From NCBI RefSeq assembly GCF_003290185.1, contig NZ_QNFY01000007.1, positions 1 through 64,000 on the forward strand: DNA of 64,000 bases, read 5' to 3'. The position numbers were made by a program, and so were the translations under genes. Below the pieces are notes generated by a model. That model did no database searches and had not been told where the DNA came from. It worked only from the letters and a program-made list of their open reading frames with translations. The DNA is from Chryseobacterium lathyri. GTDB taxonomy: Bacteria; Bacteroidota; Bacteroidia; Flavobacteriales; Weeksellaceae. Of the stretch, positions 54,393-62,191 are shown in pieces (within the stretch, counting starts at the first letter, position 1; each line of letters starts with the position of its first letter).

Positions 54393-56687
54393 ATGAAAAA
54401 GTTTTACCTTTTGACCATGCTGTTCTTTTTTGCGTTCTTTACGAATGCACAGGTGGCAGTACAAGGAGTGCCCAGAAATGATATTCAGGGTATCGGCGGC
54501 AACCAGCTGAATACAACAGTAACCACCAATATCAACTTCTCCGATATTCAGTATTGGGTAGGGAGTGGTACTAATGAAGCGGCTTTTGTGGTTCAGTGGA
54601 ACGACAGCAAGAATCCTGATGCCTTGGTATGGGGCTTCCGATGGAACGGAAATGCTACCGGAGAAGATATGCTGAAGGCAATTGCAAAGGCAGATCACAG
54701 ATTTTTTACATTGTTTTATCCGGGAACCCAGTTCGGAACAGCCATCGGAGGAATGGGGTTTGACCTAAACGGTCAGAATACCAACGCACTTTATAAAAAC
54801 GGGAATATAACCTATCCTCTTTACCCTGTAAATGGCATTGTAAATACAGGTGCATATGATTTCGATGATTTTACGGCTGCTGATGCCGGGGATCATTGGG
54901 GATCAGGATGGTACAACAGCTACTGGTCTTATTGGGTAAAAGATCCTACGGATGCTGATTTTGGATATTCAGGAGTAGGGGCTTCTTCCCGTGTGCTTCA
55001 GAACGGTTCATGGGATGTATGGAATTTTAGCCCAGGGTTGGCTTCTTTTCCTATTTCTTCAACGCTGACACCCGTATCTGTTTATGCTGCTTCTGCTTCT
55101 TCTGTTTCTACCAATTTTACTGACGGTTACTTTATGGTCAATGAAGAATGGTTCGGGCATACCAACGGTTCTGTAAATTTCATCGGCAATAATGGGCAGG
55201 TTAATTACCGTGTGTACAGCAATGCCAATAACAATCAGGCCTTTGGTGCTACAACGCAATACGGAACAATCTACGGAGATAAATTCTATTTTATTTCGAA
55301 GCAGGCTGCAGATGGCGGAGATACTCAGTATACCCCGGGAGGAAGACTGGTAGTAGCGAATGCACAAACGATGCAGAAAATTGCAGGATTTAATAATATT
55401 GGCGGTGGCGACGGAAGATCCTTTGTAGGAGTTAATGAAAACAAAGGATACATCGGAGCTTCGAATGGTATTTTTGTATTCGATATCGCGAATATGCAGG
55501 TTGGAAGCCTGATAACCGGAACAGGCGGAGGCGGTCAGTATGCCGGCCAGATCGGAAATATGATCCGTTCTTCAAAATATGTATTTGCCGTGAAGCAATC
55601 TGCAGGAATTTTAGTCATTGACCCGGCGACAGATACGCTGGTGAGTACGATTCCGGGAGCTTTTCATTCTATTGTTCAGGCTAAAGACGGAAGTATCTGG
55701 GCGATCCAGGATCAGAAAGTAGTGAATATTCATCCTACGACTTTTGCAACCACTTCTTATAATATTCCTACGACCAAATATTTAGGTTCATGGGGAGCGT
55801 GGAATGCAGGAAGCTTTTCAGCGAGCAGCAAACAGAATGTTTTATACTGGATCAACTCAGTTAACAGTTTTGTTTCAGGTACACAGATTGTAAAATTTGA
55901 TGTAACGACAAAAGCATTTAACGAAAGCTTTGCAACCATTCCGGGACAGACAGGTACTTACAAACAGATTCCTTACGGAGCAGGACTCCGTGTGAACCCA
56001 ACTACTGATGAGCTGATTCTGAATACTACTGAAAGCGGTTTTGGAGCACACTATCAGAAAAACTGGATCCATACTATTGGCGTTAACGGAACCATTACCA
56101 ATACAAAAACACTTAATGATTACTATTGGTTCCCTGCTATGGCAGTATTCCCAGATAATACGCTTCCTACGGTGAGCAGTACATTTCCATCTCAGGTTAA
56201 TGTGAATAATGCTTCTGTAATAGACCTGAAAACAATAGTTTCTGACGAAGACAATCTTTCATCTGCTATTGTAAAATCAATTAAGTCAAACTCAAATCCG
56301 GCTGCAGTTTCTGCAGTGATCAATGCGAATGACGAACTGGTTCTAACTCCGGTTGCCTCAGGAACGGCTGATATTAAGATCAGTTTTAATTCAAATGGAA
56401 GGGTAGTAGAGAAACTGCTTACTGTCAACAGTACAACTTCTACTTTGGCCACGGCAGAAGTGAAGAAAATTGAATTCAGTATTTACCCGAATCCGGTGAC
56501 AGATATTTTAACTCTTAAAACTCAGGAAAAGATCCTGAATGTTACCATTTACGATGCCTCTGGTAAAATAATAAATGCACCGCTGAACAATGGCCAGATC
56601 AATGTAAGTATGCTTCCGAACGGAGTATATATTCTAAAAGCTGTAACTGATAAAGCAGCATATCAGCAGAAGTTGATCAAGAAATAA
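54393..56687 (+). CDS. Secreted propeller protein with T9SS sorting domain in the B12 operon
   Basis: A 764-residue protein with signal peptide ending TNAQ. An N-terminal domain (about 20-240: DIQYWVGSGTNEAAFVVQWN; VWGFRWNGNATGEDMLKAIA) is followed by a beta-propeller region of YncE-like repeats at about 240-600. A short Ig-like linker (about 595-680) leads to a T9SS type A sorting domain (FSIYPNPVTDILTLKT ... QQKLIKK). It is the last gene of the riboswitch operon. A surface B12-capture role is inferred from operon and fold. Confidence 0.8.
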   Translation: MKKFYLLTMLFFFAFFTNAQVAVQGVPRNDIQGIGGNQLNTTVTTNINFSDIQYWVGSGTNEAAFVVQWNDSKNPDALVWGFRWNGNATGEDMLKAIAKADHRFFTLFYPGTQFGTAIGGMGFDLNGQNTNALYKNGNITYPLYPVNGIVNTGAYDFDDFTAADAGDHWGSGWYNSYWSYWVKDPTDADFGYSGVGASSRVLQNGSWDVWNFSPGLASFPISSTLTPVSVYAASASSVSTNFTDGYFMVNEEWFGHTNGSVNFIGNNGQVNYRVYSNANNNQAFGATTQYGTIYGDKFYFISKQAADGGDTQYTPGGRLVVANAQTMQKIAGFNNIGGGDGRSFVGVNENKGYIGASNGIFVFDIANMQVGSLITGTGGGGQYAGQIGNMIRSSKYVFAVKQSAGILVIDPATDTLVSTIPGAFHSIVQAKDGSIWAIQDQKVVNIHPTTFATTSYNIPTTKYLGSWGAWNAGSFSASSKQNVLYWINSVNSFVSGTQIVKFDVTTKAFNESFATIPGQTGTYKQIPYGAGLRVNPTTDELILNTTESGFGAHYQKNWIHTIGVNGTITNTKTLNDYYWFPAMAVFPDNTLPTVSSTFPSQVNVNNASVIDLKTIVSDEDNLSSAIVKSIKSNSNPAAVSAVINANDELVLTPVASGTADIKISFNSNGRVVEKLLTVNSTTSTLATAEVKKIEFSIYPNPVTDILTLKTQEKILNVTIYDASGKIINAPLNNGQINVSMLPNGVYILKAVTDKAAYQQKLIKK

Positions 56688-56712
56688 CCATCACAGTCTA
56701 TATATTTCAATG

Positions 56713-56745
56713 AACCGGCGGCCCATTTGGGCCGCCGGTTTTTTT
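56713..56745 (+). terminator. Terminator of the B12 operon
   Basis: Perfect 12-bp GC-rich stem AACCGGCGGCCC / GGGCCGCCGGTT with an ATTT loop, followed by seven T. Confidence 0.92.
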
Positions 56746-56766
56746 ACTTTAAAGCAGGTAGTAAAA

Positions 56767-56797
56767 GATTTCGGCAGGCTGAAAGCCTGCCGAATCT
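56767..56797 (-). terminator. Terminator of the minus-strand T9SS protein gene
   Basis: Stem TCGGCAGGCT / AGCCTGCCGA (56771-56780, 56784-56793) with a 3-base loop. On the minus strand it is followed by a short T-run, and it lies just past the gene at 56815. Confidence 0.7.
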
Positions 56798-56814
56798 TTA
56801 ATATGTATTATTAT

Positions 56815-57588
56815 TTAATTATTGATTCTGATCTTACGGGAATAAGTTTTTTTATCTTTCGTTTCTATCGTCAGTATATAAATTCCTTCAGGCTGTGGAG
56901 AAGACAGTTCAAAAGTTTTGGAAGTAAGGGTAGAGCGGTGTACCTCTTTGCCGGAAGTATTTCTCAGGGTAACTTCAGACCCTTCCAATGGAACAGTACC
57001 ACTCAGAGTAATCTGTCCGGCCCTGCTGTAAGCCATAATGGTGGCAAGAGGATCCTGATAAGCATAATACACCCTGAATCCGCCACCCAGACTTAGTACA
57101 CCACCACTCAGCCTTATTTTAACTGCGTTATAGGAGCTGACGGGAACAAATTCAATAGTTGCTCTGGAAGGATTGTCGGAAAGCTTCAGTAAGTTTCCGG
57201 TTATCATTTGACTGTCATTGTTAGCTGTGGTTCCGCTCATCGTCTCTATGTATATGCCGCTTAGGAGCTGAACAGTGAGAGGAATGTCATTGGTACCGAT
57301 ACCAATGACTAATTTAGTATTGATTCTCACTTCAGGGAATCTCAGGGTCTGTTCAACACCACCTAATAAAACGGTGCCCATAACCATAGTAGAATAGTTG
57401 TCTTCGTTATCGCCCACGGCATTCAATGGATTTTGAACGGCACATCCCAGGCATACTCCATAGACATTGGAGAGTTGATCATGGGCATAGATTCTGTTTT
57501 GCGCCTGTGTATTGCCTGATTGGAATAAAAAAGCTAAAAATAACGCGGCCTGAAAAAGACGGCCCTTTGAAAGTAAAATGGATTTCAT
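56815..57588 (-). CDS. Secreted protein of unknown function with T9SS sorting domain
   Basis: The frame opens at 57621, but ATG 57588 (MKSILLSKGRLFQAALFL) gives a normal signal peptide ending TQAQ. The cargo of about 140 residues has YGVCLGCAVQNPLNAVGDNE near the start and beta-rich segments resembling a jelly-roll. The last 75 residues are a T9SS sorting domain (GSEVTLRNTSGKEVHRS ... SRKIRINN). I recognise no enzymatic family. It is convergent with the B12 operon. Confidence 0.75.
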   Translation of the reverse strand: MKSILLSKGRLFQAALFLAFLFQSGNTQAQNRIYAHDQLSNVYGVCLGCAVQNPLNAVGDNEDNYSTMVMGTVLLGGVEQTLRFPEVRINTKLVIGIGTNDIPLTVQLLSGIYIETMSGTTANNDSQMITGNLLKLSDNPSRATIEFVPVSSYNAVKIRLSGGVLSLGGGFRVYYAYQDPLATIMAYSRAGQITLSGTVPLEGSEVTLRNTSGKEVHRSTLTSKTFELSSPQPEGIYILTIETKDKKTYSRKIRINN

Positions 57589-57745
57589 GCTATAGAGATT
57601 TTTGGTTAATGCTTTATCCAAATTTAAGCATAAAAGTGAAGGTGGGCAATATTATTTCTATTTAATGTGAATTATATAATATTAATAATTAAACAGAGAC
57701 TTATCAGATTTATCTATGAGTTCACCCACCTTATTTCCAAAGGAA

Positions 57746-58951
57746 TTATTTTTTTCTACCTTTAATATTAGGTAAAAAAGCAGTTATTATACCCATAAGA
57801 GGTAAGAATGCACAGATTTTAAATACATATTCAATGCTGGTATCATCTGCCAAAGCTCCCAGAACAGCAGAACCGATTCCACCCATCCCAAACATAAAAC
57901 CAAAAAACAATCCGGCCACCAATCCAATTTTATTGGGCAAAAGGTCTGTAGCATATACCAGAATTGCAGAAAAAGCCGAAGCAATAATTAACCCGATTAA
58001 AACCGCAAATACCACAGTCCATACTAAGGGAAGATACGGAAGACAAAGAGTAAAAGGTGCTGCTCCAAGTATAGAGACCCATATGATTTTCTTTCTTCCG
58101 TATTTATCACCCAGCCTTCCTCCTAAAATAGTTCCAATAGCAACCGCTGCAAGAAACATGAATAAATATAATTGGGAATCCTTTACAGAAATGTGAAACT
58201 TATCAATGAGAAAAAACGTAAAATAATTAGTCATGGATGCCAAATAAATGTACTTAGAAAATACCAGTGCCAGCAGAACGGTAATAGAAAATATAACCTT
58301 TTTGCGGGACAGTTCTACAGTTATGATATTACTGGAATGCTGCGTTGTTTTTTTAAGAGATAATCTTTCCGCATACCAGTTCCCAATTCTCCATAGCACT
58401 ATAATTCCTATAAAAGCAGCGATAGCAAAAAGGCTTACATAGCCCTGCCCCAGAGGAAGCACAACTAAAGCGACCAATAGAGGACCAATAGCACTCCCTG
58501 AATTTCCACCTACCTGAAAAATGGACTGGGCAAGTCCTTTTTGTCCGCCGGATGCCAATTGGGCAACTCGGGATGCCTCTGGATGAAAAATGGAAGATCC
58601 CATCCCGATTAATGCCACTGAAATCAGAATCATATAATATTGATGGGCTGCTGCTAAAAGTAACAATCCTGCCATTGATAATCCCATTCCTACTGCTAAA
58701 GATCTTGGATTCGGCTTTTTATCCGTATAAATTCCAACGAAAGGCTGTAAAATAGATGCAGTAAGCTGAAACACCAATGTAATGATACCAATCTGAGAAA
58801 AGGACAGGCTGAATTCCCCTTTTAGAATAGGATATAATGAAGGGATTGTAGACTGTATCAGATCATTTAAAAAATGAGAAAAGCTGATCATAAATAAGAT
58901 CGGGTAAACAATTTTGCTGGTGTCAATTGCCTTTGTCTGTAGATTTTCCAT
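57746..58951 (-). CDS. MFS transporter of the fosmidomycin-resistance (Fsr) type
   Basis: A 401-residue inner-membrane protein with about twelve helices. Family traits are FMISFSHFLNDLIQSTIPSL near the start, GMGSSIFHPEASRVAQLASG at about 117-136, FQVGGNSGSAIGPLLVAL at about 145-162, and GGRLGDKYGRKK in the middle loop. Fsr members export fosmidomycin and other compounds by proton antiport, but the natural substrate is uncertain. A TCATCTGATGA motif lies upstream, shared with the GntR gene behind it. Confidence 0.9.
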   Translation of the reverse strand: MENLQTKAIDTSKIVYPILFMISFSHFLNDLIQSTIPSLYPILKGEFSLSFSQIGIITLVFQLTASILQPFVGIYTDKKPNPRSLAVGMGLSMAGLLLLAAAHQYYMILISVALIGMGSSIFHPEASRVAQLASGGQKGLAQSIFQVGGNSGSAIGPLLVALVVLPLGQGYVSLFAIAAFIGIIVLWRIGNWYAERLSLKKTTQHSSNIITVELSRKKVIFSITVLLALVFSKYIYLASMTNYFTFFLIDKFHISVKDSQLYLFMFLAAVAIGTILGGRLGDKYGRKKIIWVSILGAAPFTLCLPYLPLVWTVVFAVLIGLIIASAFSAILVYATDLLPNKIGLVAGLFFGFMFGMGGIGSAVLGALADDTSIEYVFKICAFLPLMGIITAFLPNIKGRKK

Positions 58952-58974
58952 GAATTGTAATTTTATTCATCATA

Positions 58975-58985
58975 TCATCTGATGA
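58975..58985. promoter_or_regulatory. Candidate operator TCATCTGATGA, MFS side
   Basis: Palindrome TCATC-T-GATGA 24 bases before the MFS start codon. The identical motif, in the same TATCATCTGATGA context, recurs in front of the regulator gene. Confidence 0.6.
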
Positions 58986-59004
58986 ATTTTGTTAAAAATT
59001 TATT

Positions 59005-59661
59005 TTAATACACTCTGTCAACGATCAGTTGTGCAATACGCGCTGCATTTTCAGAATCTTTATTTTCAATAGACTTATAAAGATCCGTATGTATTTTTTG
59101 TGAGATTTTAAAAGATTCTGTGTTATTTTTATGACTGGTTTCAAAAGTTCTGAGGATATGCTTACTTGCAATTCTGTAAATTTCTTTCAAAAGAGTATTG
59201 CCACAGGCTTCAGCAATAGAGATATGAAAATTAATATCAGCTTGGTAGCATTCCAGCGCCTGGTTTTTCTTCGCAAACTGATCTCTGAGATCCAGATACA
59301 TTTTAATCGTCTCTAGCTCCTTTTCACTTCGGCTGGTAGCTGCTTTTGCCGCTATCTTTGAATCTAAGAGAGAACGTACCTCATACACTTCGTTGAATTC
59401 AGCATTGTTGATCTGATCCTCCAGTGATTCCTGGATGTTCTTCGAAGTAACAAATGTACCCACACCCTGCTGTACACTCAGGACTCCTTTTATTGATAAA
59501 ATTTTTATTGCTTCACGGATACTGGAGCGGCCTACACCATAGATCTTCATCAATTCCGGTTCAATCGGAAGTTTATCGCCTACCGCATATTCTTCATTGG
59601 TAATCCCCTGAATTAATCTGTCTGCGACTTCCTGCGCTAATGTTCTTCTTTGAATTTGCAT
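59005..59661 (-). CDS. FadR-subfamily GntR transcriptional regulator
   Basis: A 218-residue regulator. The N-terminal winged helix-turn-helix (about 8-70) has GDKLPIEPELMKIYGVGRSS and IREAIKILSIKGVLSVQQGV. The C-terminal helical FCD ligand domain (about 90-215) has the metal-binding-type Asp/His stretch FHISIAEACGN. It ends 53 bases before the MFS gene, in the same direction. Identical palindromes in front of both genes suggest that it controls itself and the transporter. Confidence 0.9.
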   Translation of the reverse strand: MQIQRRTLAQEVADRLIQGITNEEYAVGDKLPIEPELMKIYGVGRSSIREAIKILSIKGVLSVQQGVGTFVTSKNIQESLEDQINNAEFNEVYEVRSLLDSKIAAKAATSRSEKELETIKMYLDLRDQFAKKNQALECYQADINFHISIAEACGNTLLKEIYRIASKHILRTFETSHKNNTESFKISQKIHTDLYKSIENKDSENAARIAQLIVDRVY

Positions 59662-59673
59662 AAATACATCTTA

Positions 59674-59684
59674 TCATCTGATGA
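59674..59684. promoter_or_regulatory. Candidate operator TCATCTGATGA, regulator side
   Basis: Second exact copy of the palindrome, 13 bases upstream of the GntR start codon, fitting autoregulation. Confidence 0.6.
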
Positions 59685-59780
59685 TTGCAAAGATAGATAA
59701 AAAAATAAAAATTCACACTATTTTAAATGTGAAAATCTCTTAATAATAGATGCAGTGGAATATTTTAAAGGATAAAATAA

Positions 59781-59812
59781 AAAGAGAGATTCTATTCTTA
59801 GAATCTCTCTTT
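59781..59812 (-). terminator. Terminator of the tRNA-Glu transcript
   Basis: Perfect 14-bp stem AAAGAGAGATTCTA / TAGAATCTCTCTTT with a 4-base loop, just past the 3' end of the tRNA on the minus strand and followed there by a T-run. Confidence 0.85.
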
Positions 59813-59815
59813 AAG

Positions 59816-59887
59816 TAGCCCGTAGGGGAATCGAACCCCTCTTACCAGAATGAAAATCTGAGGTCCTAACCGATAGACGAACGGGCC
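59816..59887 (-). tRNA. tRNA-Glu (TTC), copy 1
   Basis: 72 nt with a full cloverleaf. Acceptor GGCCCGT pairs with ACGGGCT, the anticodon loop is TTTTCAT, and the T-arm holds GGTTCGATTCC. The CCA end is not encoded. Confidence 0.97.
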
Positions 59888-59981
59888 ATCTATCTAACAC
59901 TAAATAATTAGCGGGTTAGATTTTTTGTTTTTATAAGTTTCAACTCTTATTAACCACCCGGTTAGCAGTGATTAAATTTTG

Positions 59982-60053
59982 TAGCCCGTAGGGGAATCGA
60001 ACCCCTCTTACCAGAATGAAAATCTGAGGTCCTAACCGATAGACGAACGGGCC
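59982..60053 (-). tRNA. tRNA-Glu (TTC), copy 2
   Basis: Identical in all 72 positions to copy 1, 94 bases away. Both are downstream of rpsT on the same strand, so a shared transcript is likely. Confidence 0.97.
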
Positions 60054-60063
60054 TACTATACTT

Positions 60064-60318
60064 TTACGCTAATTTATTAACGTGCTTTGTTAATTTACTT
60101 TTCAAGTTAGCAGCTTTGTTCTTGTGGATAATATTTCTCTTAGCTAATTTATCCAATAAAGCGATAACCTTTGGCAGTTGCTCTGTAGCAGCAGCTTTGT
60201 TCTCTTCATTTCTTAAGACTTTAAGAGCAGTTCTAGCAGTCTTGTGATAATATCTGTTACGAACTTTTCTAACTTCGTTTTGTCTGATTCTTTTTAATGC
60301 TGATTTATGATTTGCCAT
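60064..60318 (-). CDS. rpsT: 30S ribosomal protein S20
   Basis: An 84-residue, Lys/Arg-rich helical protein that binds 16S rRNA. The start [18 protein letters not shown] is the family N-terminus. The frame opens 7 codons earlier (MHSHLND), but ATG 60318 is the conserved start. It lies 10 bases from tRNA-Glu copy 2 on the same strand. Confidence 0.97.
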   Translation of the reverse strand: MANHKSALKRIRQNEVRKVRNRYYHKTARTALKVLRNEENKAAATEQLPKVIALLDKLAKRNIIHKNKAANLKSKLTKHVNKLA

Positions 60319-60385
60319 ATCGTTCAAATGTGAGTGCAAAACTATAAACTTTTTTTTAATCTGCCAAATTATTTTTTAAAATTTT

Positions 60386-60706
60386 TCAATTTTCTTCGGA
60401 CAGGTATTTTCTGAGTTTATCTATTGCTTGTTCTATTTTTAAATTCTCTTGTTCTCGTTCTATTTTCTTGATCGTGCTGCTTAGCATGATCATCGCATTG
60501 TTCCATTCTCCAGTGGTATTGGTAAAGGAAAGTCCGTCAATTGTTACTTCAAAGGCAACCCTTTCTCCCGTCCTGTAAAGTCTGAAACTTATCTTATCAT
60601 CCCTGCCTGTAATCCCCTCTTCATTGATTTGTAAATCATAACTTTTTGGGTTAGAGTGGATTTTCTTAAAAAGAAGTTTTGCTTCCTGTATTTTTAAATC
60701 CGGCAT
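60386..60706 (-). CDS. Conserved-looking small cytoplasmic protein, unknown
   Basis: A 106-residue soluble protein with no signal peptide. The first 75 residues look like a small alpha/beta fold (FRLYRTGERVAFEVTIDGLS), the last 30 form a charged helix (KKIEREQENLKIEQAIDKL). I do not recognise a family. It lies between tRNA-Glu copy 3 and rpsT, in the same direction, so it may share their transcript. Confidence 0.6.
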   Translation of the reverse strand: MPDLKIQEAKLLFKKIHSNPKSYDLQINEEGITGRDDKISFRLYRTGERVAFEVTIDGLSFTNTTGEWNNAMIMLSSTIKKIEREQENLKIEQAIDKLRKYLSEEN

Positions 60707-60720
60707 GATATCAAATTTGG

Positions 60721-60792
60721 TAGCCTATAGGGGAATCGAACCCCTGTTGCAAGAATGAAAATCTTGAGTCCTAACCACTAGACGAATAGGCC
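60721..60792 (-). tRNA. tRNA-Glu (TTC), copy 3, divergent
   Basis: 72 nt, same anticodon loop TTTTCAT, but a different acceptor (GGCCTAT / ATAGGCT) and anticodon stem (CAAGA / TCTTG) from copies 1 and 2. Confidence 0.96.
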
Positions 60793-60850
60793 AAATTTTG
60801 AGGTTGCAAAAGTAATGATTAACTTTTTAACTTCAAAATTATTTTTTACG

Positions 60851-62140
60851 TTATTTAAAAACTTTTTGGATAATAGTATTCTTGATTCCCTTGGATTCAA
60901 GGTCTTTTTGAAGCTTTACAGCATCTTCTAAAGTATATACTTTACCATACGTGTAATAAAACACTCCATTGTCTTTATTTCTCTCCACATCTTTCAATGT
61001 CTGAAGAATAAACGAATTGCCATTCAATTTGTCGCCTGTATAGACCTCTATGGTATAATACCCCGTCAGCAGTTTTTGATTAGGCATAAATCCTACGGCA
61101 TAAGCATTTCTGAACCCTGCATCCTTAGCTGTTTTAAGGTTGATATCTCTAATCGAAGCCATATTGGTAACTCCATAGTAATATTTGTACTGTCCGTTGT
61201 CTTTAATAGGGAGAACATAGTTTAAGCCCTTTAATGCCGGATCTCCGTCGTTGTATTTAACAGGGGAGCTCAGCAGTAAAATCCTGAAATCATTTTTTAA
61301 AGGAGATTCAGCAGGCTTTTCAGGTTCAGGTTTTTTGGCAGCGAAAGACGATCCGCCTGTTTTTCTGTCAATTGCTTTTTTATAATCGATGATCGCATTA
61401 TAGATGCTTTCCGCAATTTCGGTTTGTCCCTTGTCAGAAGCAAGATAATGGCTTTCTTCAGGATGGTTGATGAAACCGGTTTCTATCAGTACAGAAGGCA
61501 TCGCATTCATACGAAGTACGTGAAGGTTTTTCTGGAAAACACCTCTTGAAAATCTTTTATCCTTATTTACAAAATTACCTTCAACCAGTCCGCCAAGCAG
61601 CAAACTTGATTCAAGGTATTTGTTCTGCTGAAGTTTTAGTGCAATAAGAGATTCCGGGGAGCTTGGATTATAAGATCCGAAGGTCTGTCTGTCTTTTTCA
61701 TCAAGAAAGATCACATCATTCTCTCTTTTTGCCACTTCCAGGTTTTCATCATTCTGGTTGGGCCCCTGTACATAAGTTTCAGTTCCGTAGGCTGTAGGTC
61801 TCTGTGAAGAATTACAGTGAATGGATACAAAAAGATCGGCTTTGCTCCTGTTGGCCAGATTGGTTCTGTCCGAAAGAGAAGGATATTCGTCGAATTTACG
61901 GGTATATATAACTTTGAAATCTCTGTTTTTTTCCAACATGGCCCCAACTTTGAGAGTAACGGCAAGTGTAACGTCTTTTTCTGCAACCCTTCCGATATCT
62001 GCATAAGTCCTGTTCGCTCCGTGGTCACTTCCCCCATGACCAGCGTCCAAAACGATCGTAAATTTCTTTTGTGAAAAAATTAAAATGCTGGAAAGAAGAA
62101 GGAGAAATGATAAAATTATTTTAAATTTTTGTTTGTACAT
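60851..62140 (-). CDS. N-acetylmuramoyl-L-alanine amidase with SPOR domain
   Basis: A 429-residue secreted enzyme that cuts the amide bond between MurNAc and L-Ala in peptidoglycan during cell separation. A signal peptide (to about residue 23) is followed by an Amidase_3 domain. His35 in LDAGHGGSDHG and Glu54 in RVAEKDVTLA are zinc ligands; DLFVSIHCNSS supplies the next His, and MPSVLIETGFINHPEE the catalytic Glu. After a Pro/Lys linker the C-terminal 75 residues form a SPOR-like domain (YYTIEVYTGDKLNGNSFILQ). It is divergent from lptD, 51 bases away. Confidence 0.93.
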   Translation of the reverse strand: MYKQKFKIILSFLLLLSSILIFSQKKFTIVLDAGHGGSDHGANRTYADIGRVAEKDVTLAVTLKVGAMLEKNRDFKVIYTRKFDEYPSLSDRTNLANRSKADLFVSIHCNSSQRPTAYGTETYVQGPNQNDENLEVAKRENDVIFLDEKDRQTFGSYNPSSPESLIALKLQQNKYLESSLLLGGLVEGNFVNKDKRFSRGVFQKNLHVLRMNAMPSVLIETGFINHPEESHYLASDKGQTEIAESIYNAIIDYKKAIDRKTGGSSFAAKKPEPEKPAESPLKNDFRILLLSSPVKYNDGDPALKGLNYVLPIKDNGQYKYYYGVTNMASIRDINLKTAKDAGFRNAYAVGFMPNQKLLTGYYTIEVYTGDKLNGNSFILQTLKDVERNKDNGVFYYTYGKVYTLEDAVKLQKDLESKGIKNTIIQKVFK

Positions 62141-62191
62141 CTTACAGTTTTAAAAATTATACTAATTTTGAGCCTTAATTAAAGAATAAAA

